From Lonsdalea populi (GTDB lineage: Bacteria > Pseudomonadota > Gammaproteobacteria > Enterobacterales > Enterobacteriaceae): a stretch of DNA of 64,000 nucleotides. This document shows positions 17,460 through 26,494 of the stretch, in pieces. Position numbers and translations under genes: made by a program. The stretch's first letter is position 1; each line of letters starts with the position of its first letter. The stretch covers positions 62,001 through 126,000 of the forward strand of contig NZ_CP065534.1 of assembly GCF_015999465.1 (NCBI RefSeq), given 5' to 3'. The notes under the pieces were generated by a model that did no database searches, was not told where the DNA came from, and saw only the letters and a program-made list of their open reading frames with translations.

Positions 17460-17524
17460 ATGAGTCGGAATCGAATAATAACAAAATGAAATTGAAATTT
17501 ATTTCACTACCTACTTGCGAATAA
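17460..17524 (+). other. Two tiny overlapping open frames behind a strong ribosome binding site
   Basis: GGGAGG lies just before an ATG at 17460 that encodes MSRNRIITK and stops at 17489. The stop overlaps a second ATG at 17486 encoding MKLKFISLPTCE and ending at 17524, about 80 bases before the CvaA-like start. These may form a translated leader for the export operon. Neither has a double-glycine motif, and chance is a fair alternative. Confidence 0.25.
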
Positions 17525-17603
17525 TCTTTAATAATGAAATTATAATCACCTATTCCAAAATATCGGATGCCTTTCTCAGTATCTATCGGTGAGGGATATT
17601 TTC

Positions 17604-18878
17604 TTGTTCAGGCAGGAAGCATTAGAAAACAAGAAACTGAAATGGCAAGGAAGCGCTATTTTACTTTCAGGACTTTCACCTTGGGTGATTATGATTGTTT
17701 GCGCTATTTTTATCGCAATGTTTATGATCTTCATCACCCAAGGTAATTATACGCGCCGGGCTAACGTCAGCGGCGAAATATCAACTTGGCCGCACACCGT
17801 CAGTATTGGCTCCGGCGTACAGGGATTTGTCGTAAAGCAGTTTGTATCGGAAGGGCAGCTAATAAAAAAAGGCGATGCGATTTATCAAATCGATGTCAGT
17901 AAAAGTACCGTCGACGGCGTAGTCAGCGATAATCAAAGACAAGATATTGAAAGCCAACTGGTGCGCATTGACAATATTATCTTACGGCTGGAGCAAAGCA
18001 AAAAACATACCCTGGAAATGATGGAAAAACAGAAAGTACAGTATATTAATGCATTTAAACACTCCTCCGATATTGTCCGCCAATCAGAGGAAGGCTTAAA
18101 AAAAATCAAACAGTACATGGACAGTTATCAGCAGTACCAGGCCAAAGGGTTAATCAATAAAGACCAATTAAGCAGCCAGATAGCATTGTATTATCAACAG
18201 CAAAATGACTTATTAAGCCTCAGCGGACAAAATGAACAGAATGCTTTACAGATTACCAGTCTGGAAAGCCAGATTCAGACCGAAGCAGCCGAGTTTGATA
18301 ACCGGATATACCAAATGGAACTTCAGCGCTACGATCTGCGAAAGGAGCGGGTGAATACCAATGTGGGCGGAGAGATCATTATTCGTGCCTCATCGGAAGG
18401 GATAATAGATTCATTAAGCGTCACCGAAGGGCAAATGGTCAATCCTGGCGACAGCTTATTACAAATTATTCCGAGCAATATAAAAAGCTATTACTTGGTG
18501 GCTTGGGTGCCCAATGACGCAATGCCTTATGTCTCGGTTGGCGACAACGTCAATGTGCGTTACGAGGCGTTCCCCGTCGAGAAATTCGGCCAGTTTGCTG
18601 CAACGGTCACTATGGTATCGAAAACGCCGGCGTCTCCACAGGAAATGCAGACTTATCAGGGCGCGCCAAAAAGTACTCAAACGGCGTCGGTTCCCTACTA
18701 TAAAGTCGTGGTCAAGCCTGAAAGAAAGACCGTCCGTTATGACGGCAAATCGCTGTCCCTTGAGAACGGTATGAAGGCGGAGATCACGCTCTTCCTGGAA
18801 AAAAGAAAAATATATCAGTGGATGCTTTCGCCATTCTACGACATGAAGCAGAGCGCAGAGGGGACGGTCAATGAATAA
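17604..18878 (+). CDS. cvaA: CvaA/HlyD-like membrane fusion protein for peptide export
   Basis: Periplasmic adaptor that links the inner-membrane ABC exporter to TolC. The protein follows E. coli CvaA along its whole length: [15 protein letters not shown], one membrane segment (about 20-46), the lipoyl-type half [21 protein letters not shown], a long coiled coil (about 105-240), then [16 protein letters not shown] and a C-terminal [15 protein letters not shown]. CvaA starts at the MFRQ equivalent, so I placed the start at the TTG at 17604, with GAGGG 8 bases upstream, not the in-frame GTG at 17589. It overlaps the transporter gene by 8 bases. The cargo is most likely the double-glycine peptide encoded at 21550. 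Confidence 0.9.
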   Translation: MFRQEALENKKLKWQGSAILLSGLSPWVIMIVCAIFIAMFMIFITQGNYTRRANVSGEISTWPHTVSIGSGVQGFVVKQFVSEGQLIKKGDAIYQIDVSKSTVDGVVSDNQRQDIESQLVRIDNIILRLEQSKKHTLEMMEKQKVQYINAFKHSSDIVRQSEEGLKKIKQYMDSYQQYQAKGLINKDQLSSQIALYYQQQNDLLSLSGQNEQNALQITSLESQIQTEAAEFDNRIYQMELQRYDLRKERVNTNVGGEIIIRASSEGIIDSLSVTEGQMVNPGDSLLQIIPSNIKSYYLVAWVPNDAMPYVSVGDNVNVRYEAFPVEKFGQFAATVTMVSKTPASPQEMQTYQGAPKSTQTASVPYYKVVVKPERKTVRYDGKSLSLENGMKAEITLFLEKRKIYQWMLSPFYDMKQSAEGTVNE

Positions 18879-20982
18879 GGCATTATTCAAATCTATCCTC
18901 GGCAAAATGGATTTAAAGCTGTGCCGCCGAATTCCGCTGGTGCATCAGACCGAAGCATCGGAATGCGGACTGGCCTGTCTGGCGATGATCTGCGGATATC
19001 ATGGAAAGAATATCGACCTGATCGCCCTGCGGCAGCGCTTCAACCTTTCCGCACGGGGCGCCACGCTGGCCGGAATCAATGACATCGCCGAGCAGTTGGA
19101 TATGTCCACGCGGGCGCTGGCGCTGGATCTTGATGATATTAGCGCATTGAAAACGCCGTGCATTTTGCACTGGGACTTCAATCACTTCGTGGTACTGGTC
19201 AGCGCAGGAAATCGTCGCTTTGTGCTTCACGATCCCGCGCGCGGCCGCCGGACGGTCGGGCTTGCTGAGATGTCGCAGTATTTTACCGGCGTCGCGCTTG
19301 AGCTTTGGCCCAGCAGTCAATTTGCCGCAGAAACGGTGAAAAACAGGGTGCGTCTGGGGACGTTGATTCGCAGCATCTCCGGCATTAAAGGGGCGCTGAC
19401 CAAGATTTTTTGCTTTTCGTTGGTGATTGAAACCATCAATTTGGTGGTACCGATAGGCACGCAGCTGGTGATGGACCACGCTATTCCAGCGGGCGATAAA
19501 GGTTTACTGACGTTGATATGCGCCGGTCTGCTGTTTTTTATCCTGCTGCGCACGGCGATAAGCACGATGCGGTCCTGGTCGTCGATGATCATGGAGACGC
19601 TGATCAATGTGCAGTGGCAGGCGGGCCTATTTACTCATCTGATGCACCTGCCGCTCAGCTTTTTCGAACGGCGCAGACTCGGAGATATTCAATCCCGTTT
19701 CGACTCCTTGGACAAGCTGCGCAAAACGTTTACCACCAGCCTGGTGGGGGCGATCATGGATGGCATTATGGTGGCGTGCGTCCTGGTCATGATGGTGTTG
19801 TACGGCGGTAATCTGACCTTGGTCGTGCTGGGGTTTAGCGCGGTGTACATCCTTATCCGCCTGCTCACTTACGACCGCTATCGCCAGCTGTCGGAAGAGT
19901 CATTGATTCGGGGAGCGCGAGCCGGTTCCTTTTTTATGGAAACGTTATATGGAATCGCCACCGTCAAAATGCAGGGGATGAGCAGTCGACGAAGCAGCCA
20001 CTGGCTTAGTCTGGAAATCGATACCATTAACACGGGAATCAAGGTGACAAAAATGGACCTGCTTTTCGGGGGCCTGAATACCTTTATTGCCTCCTGTGAC
20101 CAGGTGATGATTCTGTGGCTGGGAACGAGTCAGGTCATTGATAACCAGATGACCATCGGGATGTTCGTGGCGTTTGGCGTATTCAGGGAGCAGTTCTCCG
20201 AACGGTTGGCGTCGTTGACCAACTTCCTGCTTCAATTACGCATGATGAGCCTGCATAACGAACGTATCTCCGATATTGCCTTGCATCCGCGTGAACCCCA
20301 CAAGATGGGTATTGGCAATACAGTTGAAGGGCGGCCGATTTTGCTGGAAACCCGTGATTTGAGTTATCGCTACGACAGCCAATCCAAAGCGGTATTCAGC
20401 GAACTGAGCCTTCATATCGCCCCGGGGGAAAGCGTGGCGATAACCGGGCCTTCCGGCGCGGGGAAAACAACCCTGATGAAGGTATTGTGTGGTCTGTTCG
20501 AAGCGGAGTCTGGCTGCGTGCTGGCCGACGGCGTGGACATACGCCAACTTGGCGTGAACAACTACCATAAAATGATCGGCTGCGTGATGCAGGACGATCG
20601 ACTATTTTCCGGGTCGATAATGGAAAATATCTGCGGATTTGCAGAGAATATCGACGCCGAATGGATGATGGAATGCGCCAAAGCCAGTTACATTCATGAC
20701 ACCATCATGGAGATGCCGATGGGCTACGAGACGCTCATCGGCGAATTGGGTGAAGGACTTTCCGGGGGACAAAAACAACGCATTTTTATTGCCCGTGCGC
20801 TGTATCGCAAGCCGGGAATGCTATTCATGGATGAAGCGACCAGCGCGCTGGACAGCGAAAGCGAGGATTATGTGAGTCAGGCCATTAAACAGCTGAATAT
20901 CACACGCATCATGATTGCACACCGGGAGTCGACGATTAACTCTGCAGACAGAGTCATCACGCTGCAGGCGACGCAAGCATAA
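18871..20982 (+). CDS. cvaB: CvaB-like peptidase-containing ABC exporter
   Basis: A 703-aa bifunctional transporter that cuts double-glycine leaders and exports the mature peptide. The N-terminal C39 peptidase has C32 in [17 protein letters not shown]105 in [10 protein letters not shown] and D121 in HDPARG, a complete catalytic triad. A six-helix membrane domain spans about 165-440. The ATPase has Walker [10 protein letters not shown] (about 526), the signature LSGGQKQR (about 630) and Walker [13 protein letters not shown]. All motifs look functional. It is close to CvaB and MchF of class II microcin systems. Its ATG lies inside the end of the CvaA-like gene. The next gene downstream is a small precursor peptide, 567 bases away. 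Confidence 0.93.
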   Translation: MNKALFKSILGKMDLKLCRRIPLVHQTEASECGLACLAMICGYHGKNIDLIALRQRFNLSARGATLAGINDIAEQLDMSTRALALDLDDISALKTPCILHWDFNHFVVLVSAGNRRFVLHDPARGRRTVGLAEMSQYFTGVALELWPSSQFAAETVKNRVRLGTLIRSISGIKGALTKIFCFSLVIETINLVVPIGTQLVMDHAIPAGDKGLLTLICAGLLFFILLRTAISTMRSWSSMIMETLINVQWQAGLFTHLMHLPLSFFERRRLGDIQSRFDSLDKLRKTFTTSLVGAIMDGIMVACVLVMMVLYGGNLTLVVLGFSAVYILIRLLTYDRYRQLSEESLIRGARAGSFFMETLYGIATVKMQGMSSRRSSHWLSLEIDTINTGIKVTKMDLLFGGLNTFIASCDQVMILWLGTSQVIDNQMTIGMFVAFGVFREQFSERLASLTNFLLQLRMMSLHNERISDIALHPREPHKMGIGNTVEGRPILLETRDLSYRYDSQSKAVFSELSLHIAPGESVAITGPSGAGKTTLMKVLCGLFEAESGCVLADGVDIRQLGVNNYHKMIGCVMQDDRLFSGSIMENICGFAENIDAEWMMECAKASYIHDTIMEMPMGYETLIGELGEGLSGGQKQRIFIARALYRKPGMLFMDEATSALDSESEDYVSQAIKQLNITRIMIAHRESTINSADRVITLQATQA

Positions 20983-21549
20983 ATTAATAGTGATGGATCT
21001 AATTTATATTAGAAATTAAATAGAGTCATATTATTTGATTGTTAGAGCGGTCATTATTATCTCTTTGTTAAAGACATAATAAAAGAAATAAAAAATCAGA
21101 TTAAAAAACTGATATGCAATAGAGAAAGAGATTAAGTCATTTATTATCTTGCTTCAATTAAGATTGTGGTATAGAAATAGATAGACGCTACAAATGGTAA
21201 AAATAAAATAAAAAACAGAAAGTAAAAGCACGGCGTTTTATGTAACTATTAACCTCGATATTTGAAAGTATTTATAATAAACAATTAATAACCGCGCGTA
21301 AGAATTAAGTGGTATCAACTTTACATTCTACTTTCGCTTGAAGTTTTGATAATTTGAATAATAGTGTATTGGTGGGTAAGAAAATCAATAGAGCCTACAA
21401 ATGTGTTTATCTTAGATACTTATTTAAATTCCAAGTTTCAACCTCAGTCGTATTTTTATGGCTGATTGAAAAAGTGTTCATAACCTGTAGAAATGGGTTA
21501 AGGACAGAGTTATAGCAATATCATTTTTTCATCTTAAAGGAGATACAAA
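20983..21549 (+). other. AT-rich gap before the peptide gene; no immunity gene seen
   Basis: A very AT-rich 567-base region. The ATGs I checked give only open frames of five to nine codons. Microcin loci usually keep an immunity gene beside the precursor, so I looked for one here and on the minus strand and found none. The region probably holds the promoter and leader of the peptide gene; I could not fix the promoter. Confidence 0.5.
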
Positions 21550-21681
21550 ATGAAAAAGCAAAATAAAATGCGTGAGTTGAACGCTAAAGAAATGAAAGCT
21601 GTTTCTGGTAGCGGTGGTGTATCGATCGGTCTCAATATCACAATCCGTCCTTTCAAAGGTAAAAGACCTGGTCCCGGCTGA
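21550..21681 (+). CDS. Double-glycine-type secreted peptide precursor (microcin-like or signal peptide)
   Basis: A 43-aa precursor too short for most gene finders. AAAGGAG lies about 7 bases before the ATG. The leader MRELNAKEMKAVSGS (7-21) matches class II microcin leaders: L10 at -12, M15 at -7, V18 at -4 and G20-S21 at -2/-1 if cut after S21. The alternative cut after G22-G23 would put Ala and Gly at those key positions. The product would be 22 residues: GGVSIGLNITI then RPFKGKRPGPG, with net charge about +4, no cysteine and a Pro/Gly-rich tail. It lies downstream of the CvaAB-like exporter and is followed by a strong terminator. I know no family for the mature part; antibacterial or signalling use are both open. 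Confidence 0.8.
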   Translation: MKKQNKMRELNAKEMKAVSGSGGVSIGLNITIRPFKGKRPGPG

Positions 21682-21826
21682 GGTCGATAACTTGGTATTC
21701 ATGCTCTGCGTTAGATGACATTAAGTCAAAAGAGTCCACGAGGTTATATTGAGTTAATTCTGGGCTCATTGCCGGGCAGTGAATAACCAATATCTACAAC
21801 ATTGAGTTGTCTATATTGCATAAATA

Positions 21827-21884
21827 AACCGCCCTTTATTTCGGCCTCTTCTCACCGAAATAAGGGCGGTTTTCTTATTTTTCA
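21827..21884 (+). terminator. Strong rho-independent terminator of the peptide gene
   Basis: AACCGCCC(T)TTATTTCGG at 21827-21844 pairs with CCGAAATAAGGGCGGTT at 21855-21871 around a 10-base loop, with one bulged T, and is followed by TTTTCTTATTTTT. It ends the peptide transcript about 145 bases past the stop codon. Confidence 0.88.
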
Positions 21885-21952
21885 GTGAAAATAATGGTTG
21901 AGATTATTCTCTCGGTTTCCAGAAAATATCTATTTTAATGGTTTTTTGAGCG

Positions 21953-22057
21953 TCATGTAGCTCTTGATTTAAGGTTGCTTTGAAGTTCGTGGGCGCTTTT
22001 TGTGAACTGGCAGAAGGCCTCTTCTTTAAATTCAGGCGTAAAACGTAGCGGGGTCAT
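21953..22057 (-). pseudogene. Possible IS3-family transposase OrfA N-terminal remnant
   Basis: A 34-codon frame starts MTPLRFTPEFKEEAF and soon stops. The RFTPEFKEEA..Q pattern is that of the first helix of IS3-family OrfA proteins, which normally run to about 90-100 residues; here the rest is missing or scrambled. The stretch is short, so the match could be chance, but it lies between the peptide terminator and a toxin-antitoxin pair, where a mobile-element scar is plausible. Confidence 0.4.
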
Positions 22058-22088
22058 TCCTGTTTGTTAAAACGGAAGGCAATCCGTG

Positions 22089-22496
22089 TTAATCAACAGG
22101 GATTAGATCGGTAGGATTGAAGTTGTCCATCAAATCCCGTAGAGATTGTGCTAATTGGATAACGGTTTTTTCACCCGTGGCAGCTTCTACGGTTAAATTT
22201 TCCAACGCATTATCGTTATCACGTATTTTGACACCATTACGGTAGAGAAAGGTCATGGTAACGAAAAACGCGGTTCGTTTATTACCATCATTAAAGATAT
22301 GACCCCGAGCGATAGCTACCCAGTAAGTGGCCGCAAGCTCAAAGATATCCGTTGTGCCTTCATAGTGTGCGCGATTCTGTACCCGATAAATGAGCGCTTC
22401 GGCCCTACCGGGATCGGTAATGCCAGCGACGCCGGGAAGCCGTTGTAATATTCGGTCATGGAAAGCGATAACTTCCTGAGCGCTAATCCATATCAT
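22089..22496 (-). CDS. doc: Doc-family toxin (Fic fold kinase of EF-Tu)
   Basis: A 135-aa toxin. Doc proteins phosphorylate elongation factor Tu and so stop translation. The active-site motif is HIFNDGNKR (66-74), the Doc form HxFx(D/N)xNKR, and the N-terminal EVIAFHDRIL and AEALIYRVQNRAHY also fit the family. Its start overlaps the antitoxin stop by 4 bases, so the two are translationally coupled. The gene looks intact. It lies at the end of the accessory island next to yicC and may stabilise it. Confidence 0.92.
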   Translation of the reverse strand: MIWISAQEVIAFHDRILQRLPGVAGITDPGRAEALIYRVQNRAHYEGTTDIFELAATYWVAIARGHIFNDGNKRTAFFVTMTFLYRNGVKIRDNDNALENLTVEAATGEKTVIQLAQSLRDLMDNFNPTDLIPVD

Positions 22497-22714
22497 CTGT
22501 TTGTCAGTGCCTCTACCGTGTGGCCATGACGTTGCATAATCTCTTCGAACTCCGCATCTAATTTAGCGTTCTGGTATGCCTCGAATTCAGTTTTGCTGAT
22601 GACCACAGCTGAACTGCCATCGCGACGAGTAATTTCAACGGCTTCGCCATGAGTGGCTGCATCTAGTACTTCTGAAATGTTGGCTCTAGCCTGAGTTGAG
22701 GTGTAAGTTCGCAT
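22493..22714 (-). CDS. phd: Phd/YefM-family antitoxin
   Basis: A 73-aa antitoxin and autorepressor that neutralises the Doc toxin. The N-terminal DNA-binding half MRTYTSTQARANISEVLDAA and the DGSSAVVISKTEFEAYQ strand-helix are typical of Phd/YefM; the C-terminal tail (about 52-73) would thread into the toxin cleft. GGAG lies about 7 bases before the ATG. Two GTAC words, 12 bases apart (22732-22735 and 22744-22747), with flanking inverted T/A tracts, form a likely operator just upstream. Confidence 0.9.
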   Translation of the reverse strand: MRTYTSTQARANISEVLDAATHGEAVEITRRDGSSAVVISKTEFEAYQNAKLDAEFEEIMQRHGHTVEALTNR

Positions 22715-22871
22715 GATGTGTCTCCTTAAATGTACATCTCAATTGTACGCTTCATGCTGCTTTATACAATTGTTAAAATATTCGACATAAATCAATTGGT
22801 TACTTTGGTATATGGCTGTTGGTCAGGTTCCGATTTGATATACTTATAATTCCAAAGAATTCTTTTTCTGC

Positions 22872-22883
22872 GGCTTTGTTGAA
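22872..22883. repeat. IS903/IS5-like terminal inverted repeat start
   Basis: GGCTTTGTTGAA equals the first 12 bases of the 18-base IS903-type terminal repeat as I remember it. No transposase or matching partner end was found, so this is at best a scar. Confidence 0.25.
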
Positions 22884-22983
22884 AAAGAAAAGGGTAAAGC
22901 TTCGAATTAGAAAAACATTTTCTCTAAATAGAGGGCACTGCCTTTTGGCGGTGTATTCCGGTGGTACGCACTAGATGCTAATA

Positions 22984-23013
22984 CCAACAAAAACGCCCTG
23001 AAAACAGGGCGTT
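22984..23013 (-). terminator. Rho-independent terminator of yicC
   Basis: AACGCCCTG and CAGGGCGTT form a perfect 9-base-pair stem with an AAAA loop. On the minus strand it is followed by TTTTTGTT. It sits 27 bases past the yicC stop codon. Confidence 0.88.
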
Positions 23014-23040
23014 GTGGCAGTCGGTGGAACGGGGTGGAAA

Positions 23041-23904
23041 TTATTCGATATTCTGAATCTGTTCCCGCATCTGCTCGATCAGCACCTTAAGCTCAATGGC
23101 GGCGGCGGTGACGTCGGCGTTAATGGACTTGGAGGCCAGCGTGTTGGACTCACGGTTGAACTCTTGCATCATGAAGTCCAGACGGCGGCCGACGGCTTCC
23201 TGTTTGTTGAGGATTTTGTAGGTTTCCTTTACGTGTGCTTCCAGGCGGTCCAGCTCTTCGGCGACGTCGACGCGCTGCGCCATCAGCACCAGCTCCTGCT
23301 CCAGCCGGTTGTTTTCCAACTGCACCTGCGCGTCTTCCAGCTTGCCGACCAGCTTCTCTCGCTGCCATTGCAGGATGTTCGGCATGTGCGCGCGGACCTT
23401 GGCGACTTCGGCGGTGACGCCGGCCAGCCGCTGTTCGATTAGCGCCTTCAGCGCATTGCCTTCGCTTTCGCGGGCGGTGATGAAGTCATCCAGCGCGCCG
23501 TCCAGCGCCTGCAACAGTTCGGCGCTGATGGCGTCCAGATCCTGCTCTTCCGCCGCCATCACGCCCGGCCAGCGCAGGACATCGACCGGGTTGATTTCCC
23601 CTTCGTCGCTCTGCATCTTGACCCACTTTGCGGCTTCAACCAGCTGTTTCGCCAGTCGTTCGTTCATAATCAACGAACCTTGCGCGCGGGGATCCAGTTC
23701 AAAACGCAGGTTGCATTCAATTTTGCCGCGCGTCAGCCGGTTGCGGATACGTTCGCGCACTACCGGCTCCAGGCTACGGAAATGCTCCGGTAAACGGAAA
23801 TAGGTTTCCAGATAACGTTGGTTAACGGAACGCAGCTCCCAGGCTGCGCTTCCCCACTCGCCCTTGATTTCTCGACGAGCGTAAGCGGTCATGCTACGGA
23901 TCAT
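23041..23904 (-). CDS. yicC: YicC-family endoribonuclease
   Basis: A 287-aa protein that matches E. coli YicC end to end, from MIRSMTAYARREI to the C-terminal ELKVLIEQMREQIQNIE. YicC-type enzymes are endoribonucleases involved in small-RNA turnover (RyhB in E. coli). It has the YicC_N domain (about 1-155) and the C-terminal DUF1732 half with RRLDFMMQEFNREsNTLASK. In E. coli it lies next to rph in the divergent direction; here about 20.7 kb of peptide-catabolism genes separate them. It is followed by its own strong terminator. Confidence 0.95.
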   Translation of the reverse strand: MIRSMTAYARREIKGEWGSAAWELRSVNQRYLETYFRLPEHFRSLEPVVRERIRNRLTRGKIECNLRFELDPRAQGSLIMNERLAKQLVEAAKWVKMQSDEGEINPVDVLRWPGVMAAEEQDLDAISAELLQALDGALDDFITARESEGNALKALIEQRLAGVTAEVAKVRAHMPNILQWQREKLVGKLEDAQVQLENNRLEQELVLMAQRVDVAEELDRLEAHVKETYKILNKQEAVGRRLDFMMQEFNRESNTLASKSINADVTAAAIELKVLIEQMREQIQNIE

Positions 23905-24163
23905 TGATGCATACCTGTTGGAAAATGATGGGTTGATTATAGCGTCGCGGGGTACGTCCGGATAGCAAAAGCGGTCCGGCGTCCGGGCGGTCGGTTTATG
24001 GCGTCAACCTGGAGGACGAAAGGGCGGCCTCCGGCGTTTCTGCGGGAGGCGAAAACGGGGCGGGACCGCCGTCAGCGTGGAAAAAGACCAGGACGGCGCG
24101 CTGGGCTGACTGTCCTTGCGGGCCACGGGGCGGGAATCGGCGTTTGCGGGCTCCGTGCGCCGC

Positions 24164-25072
24164 TCAGGCCGCCTGCAGGAAAGACGCGCACTGATTGGCC
24201 AGCTCGGCGCATTTGTTTTTCAGCACCTGTTTTAGCTGCAGCGCTTCGCGCGACTGGGGGATATCCCGGCGGCTGATCATCATCACCTCGAACGGCAACG
24301 GCTGAATAATCGGGACGATTTTGAGCTGGTCGATGTAGCGGCGCGCGGTGAATAAATCCACAATGCCGGTGCCGCCGCCGGCCAGCACCATGTCGGCGAT
24401 GACGGAATAGGTTTTGATGAACAAAGACGCGGCCGGCTGCAGCCCGCGGTCGTTCAGGGCGCGATGCACCACCCGGCCCAGCGGATCCTGCTGCTGCATC
24501 ATCAGCAGGTTATTCCGGCACAGCCACTCCAGCGAGACGGGGCCTTGCTGCGGGCTGTCTTTGGGCAACAAGGCGACCATGGAGGACTGGCACAGCGGTT
24601 CGGTGACGAGGTCGTCCGGTACTTGCTGCCCGAAAACCAGCGCCAGATCCAACTGATCTCGTTGGATCGCCTGGCATAGCGTGCTGAAGTGCTCGGTCAC
24701 CAGCTCGACGTTGACCTGCGCCGAGTGCGATTGAAACGCCACCATCGCCGGCGCGACGATCTGCTGTCCGAACGCGTGCGCGGCGCCCAGCCGTATCGTC
24801 TGACGTTGGCCTGTGCGTATCTGCTCCGTCAGCGTGTTGATGGATTGCAACTGCTGATACAGCGCCTGCACTTCTGGGATCAGGCGGTGCCCTTCGTCCG
24901 TGATCACCATGCCCTGTGCCCGGCGTTCGAACAGGGCAAAGCCCAGCTGCTGCTCGGCATGGCTCAGCACCCGGCTGACGTTTGGTTGGGAGACGTTCAG
25001 CAAACGCGCCGCGCCGCTGATGGTGCCGGCTTGAAGAATGGCCTGGAAAACTTCGATATGGCGTAGTCTCAT
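24164..25072 (-). CDS. LysR-family transcriptional regulator
   Basis: A 302-aa LysR protein: an N-terminal winged helix (about 1-60, MRLRHIEVFQAILQAGTISG then AARLLNVSQPNVSRVL) and a two-lobed ligand-binding domain (about 90-295). It has the general shape of LysR regulators of amino-acid and opine genes. It is the first gene of the inserted block, next to the M19 dipeptidase gene on the same strand with a 149-base gap, and it is the only regulator in the 20-kb block. It may control the dipeptidase, the divergent transporter operon, or both; the ligand is unknown. Confidence 0.88.
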   Translation of the reverse strand: MRLRHIEVFQAILQAGTISGAARLLNVSQPNVSRVLSHAEQQLGFALFERRAQGMVITDEGHRLIPEVQALYQQLQSINTLTEQIRTGQRQTIRLGAAHAFGQQIVAPAMVAFQSHSAQVNVELVTEHFSTLCQAIQRDQLDLALVFGQQVPDDLVTEPLCQSSMVALLPKDSPQQGPVSLEWLCRNNLLMMQQQDPLGRVVHRALNDRGLQPAASLFIKTYSVIADMVLAGGGTGIVDLFTARRYIDQLKIVPIIQPLPFEVMMISRRDIPQSREALQLKQVLKNKCAELANQCASFLQAA

Positions 25073-25221
25073 AACCTGTGCCTTAAGTCATTTTGTCGAC
25101 CGCGCGGCGACGAATATCGCAACCGGCTACGGTGAAACTCAGCATACTGACTGTTGCAAATGCAACATTTACGCCATGTCGTTATGATTTAAGGTAGTGA
25201 TGAGCCAAACCCGCGCCGCGG

Positions 25222-26298
25222 CTATGCGCCCCAGGTGGCGGCGAGCACGCGCAGCCAATTGGCGTAACAGATTTTCTCCATTAACGCGCGGTCGTAGCCC
25301 TGTTCGGCCAGCGCCTGCACCAAAATGGGGAAACCGGCGACATCGCGCAAATCGGGCGAAACATGGGTGCCGTCGAAGTCCGAGCCGAATCCCACATTGT
25401 CTTCGCCCGCCTTCTCCAGCAGATAGTCGATGTGCCTTACGATCTCCTGCACGGTGGCGTGCGGATCCTTGCGCCCGTCCCGGCGCAGAAACGCGGTGCC
25501 GAAATTCACCCCGACGAACCCGTTGCTCTCCCGAATGGCCGCCAGCTGGCGGTCGGTGAGATTACGGGACTGGGCGCACAGCGCATGCGCATTGGAATGA
25601 CTGGCGACCAGGGGAGCGCCGGAGATCTCCGCCGTCTGCCAGAACCCTTTCTCATCCATATGGGAAACGTCCACCAGAATGCGTTTGGCGTTGCAGGCCC
25701 GCACCAGTCGCAGCCCCGCCGCCGTCAGCCCGTCGCCCGTATCCGGCGAGGAGGGGAAGCGGAACGGCACGCCCTGACCGAAAAGGTTGTTGCGGCTCCA
25801 CAGCGGCCCCAGACTGCGTAATCCGGCGGCGTAGAGCACGTCCAGCAGATGCAGATCGGCATCCAGCATCTCTGCACCTTCAATGTGCATCACCACCGCC
25901 AGCGCGCCCTCGGCCATGCAGCGGCGGATCTCCGCGACGCTCCGGCAGAGACGGACCCGACCCGCCGACTCAGCCTCAATCCTCAGCAGGAGAGAGAGCA
26001 TCGCGAAAGCGTCTTCGCGTGCCTGCGTCATCGTCGGCGCGGCGTGCTCCCGGAACAGCGCGTCCACGGCTGGTATGGAACTTGCTTCGGGTTTGGGCGA
26101 AGGAACATAGATGGCGAACAGTCCACCCGCAAAGCCTCCCCGGCGCAGGCGAGGCAGATCGATCTGACCTTGCGACGGGCCCTGAAGAAAGGTCCGGACG
26201 GGGTTATCACTATGATGACGCCACAGGTGCGACAGCACATCGTTGTGACCGTCGAAAACAGGGATGCATTCAGTCCCGGAAAAGGCGTTATCAGACAT
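25222..26298 (-). CDS. Membrane-dipeptidase-type (M19) metallopeptidase
   Basis: A 358-aa zinc dipeptidase of the renal-dipeptidase family. The zinc ligands are all visible: H18 and D20 in DGHND, E140 in MHIEGAE, H213 in VDVSHMDE and H234 in ASHSNAH, plus the later GSDFDG motif. M19 enzymes accept dipeptides with a D-residue at the C-terminal position, and bacterial members cut L-D or D-D dipeptides. There is no signal peptide, so it acts in the cytoplasm. It is divergent from the peptide-transporter operon at 26495, which fits a role in cutting what that operon imports. Confidence 0.9.
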   Translation of the reverse strand: MSDNAFSGTECIPVFDGHNDVLSHLWRHHSDNPVRTFLQGPSQGQIDLPRLRRGGFAGGLFAIYVPSPKPEASSIPAVDALFREHAAPTMTQAREDAFAMLSLLLRIEAESAGRVRLCRSVAEIRRCMAEGALAVVMHIEGAEMLDADLHLLDVLYAAGLRSLGPLWSRNNLFGQGVPFRFPSSPDTGDGLTAAGLRLVRACNAKRILVDVSHMDEKGFWQTAEISGAPLVASHSNAHALCAQSRNLTDRQLAAIRESNGFVGVNFGTAFLRRDGRKDPHATVQEIVRHIDYLLEKAGEDNVGFGSDFDGTHVSPDLRDVAGFPILVQALAEQGYDRALMEKICYANWLRVLAATWGA

Positions 26299-26494
26299 GG
26301 GCTGGCCACCGCTACAGGAGTGGAAAATGACGTAATTTGCTCGAACAGGACGCGATTTGCGGCGTAATGGAGCAATATCCCGCCGGAATGGAAGGATCTT
26401 CCAGTGGTTCCATTAAAGCCGGCGTCCGAGTGCAGTGTCAAGTCGAGGTCTAAAAGCCATTAATTTTTTTGTCAATCAATATGTTGGGATAACT

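Noticed and set aside
21550..21681. Cleavage of the precursor after G22-G23
   Set aside because: That would put Gly at -4 and Ala at -7 and -12, where the peptidase expects hydrophobic residues. Cleavage after G20-S21 gives V, M and L.
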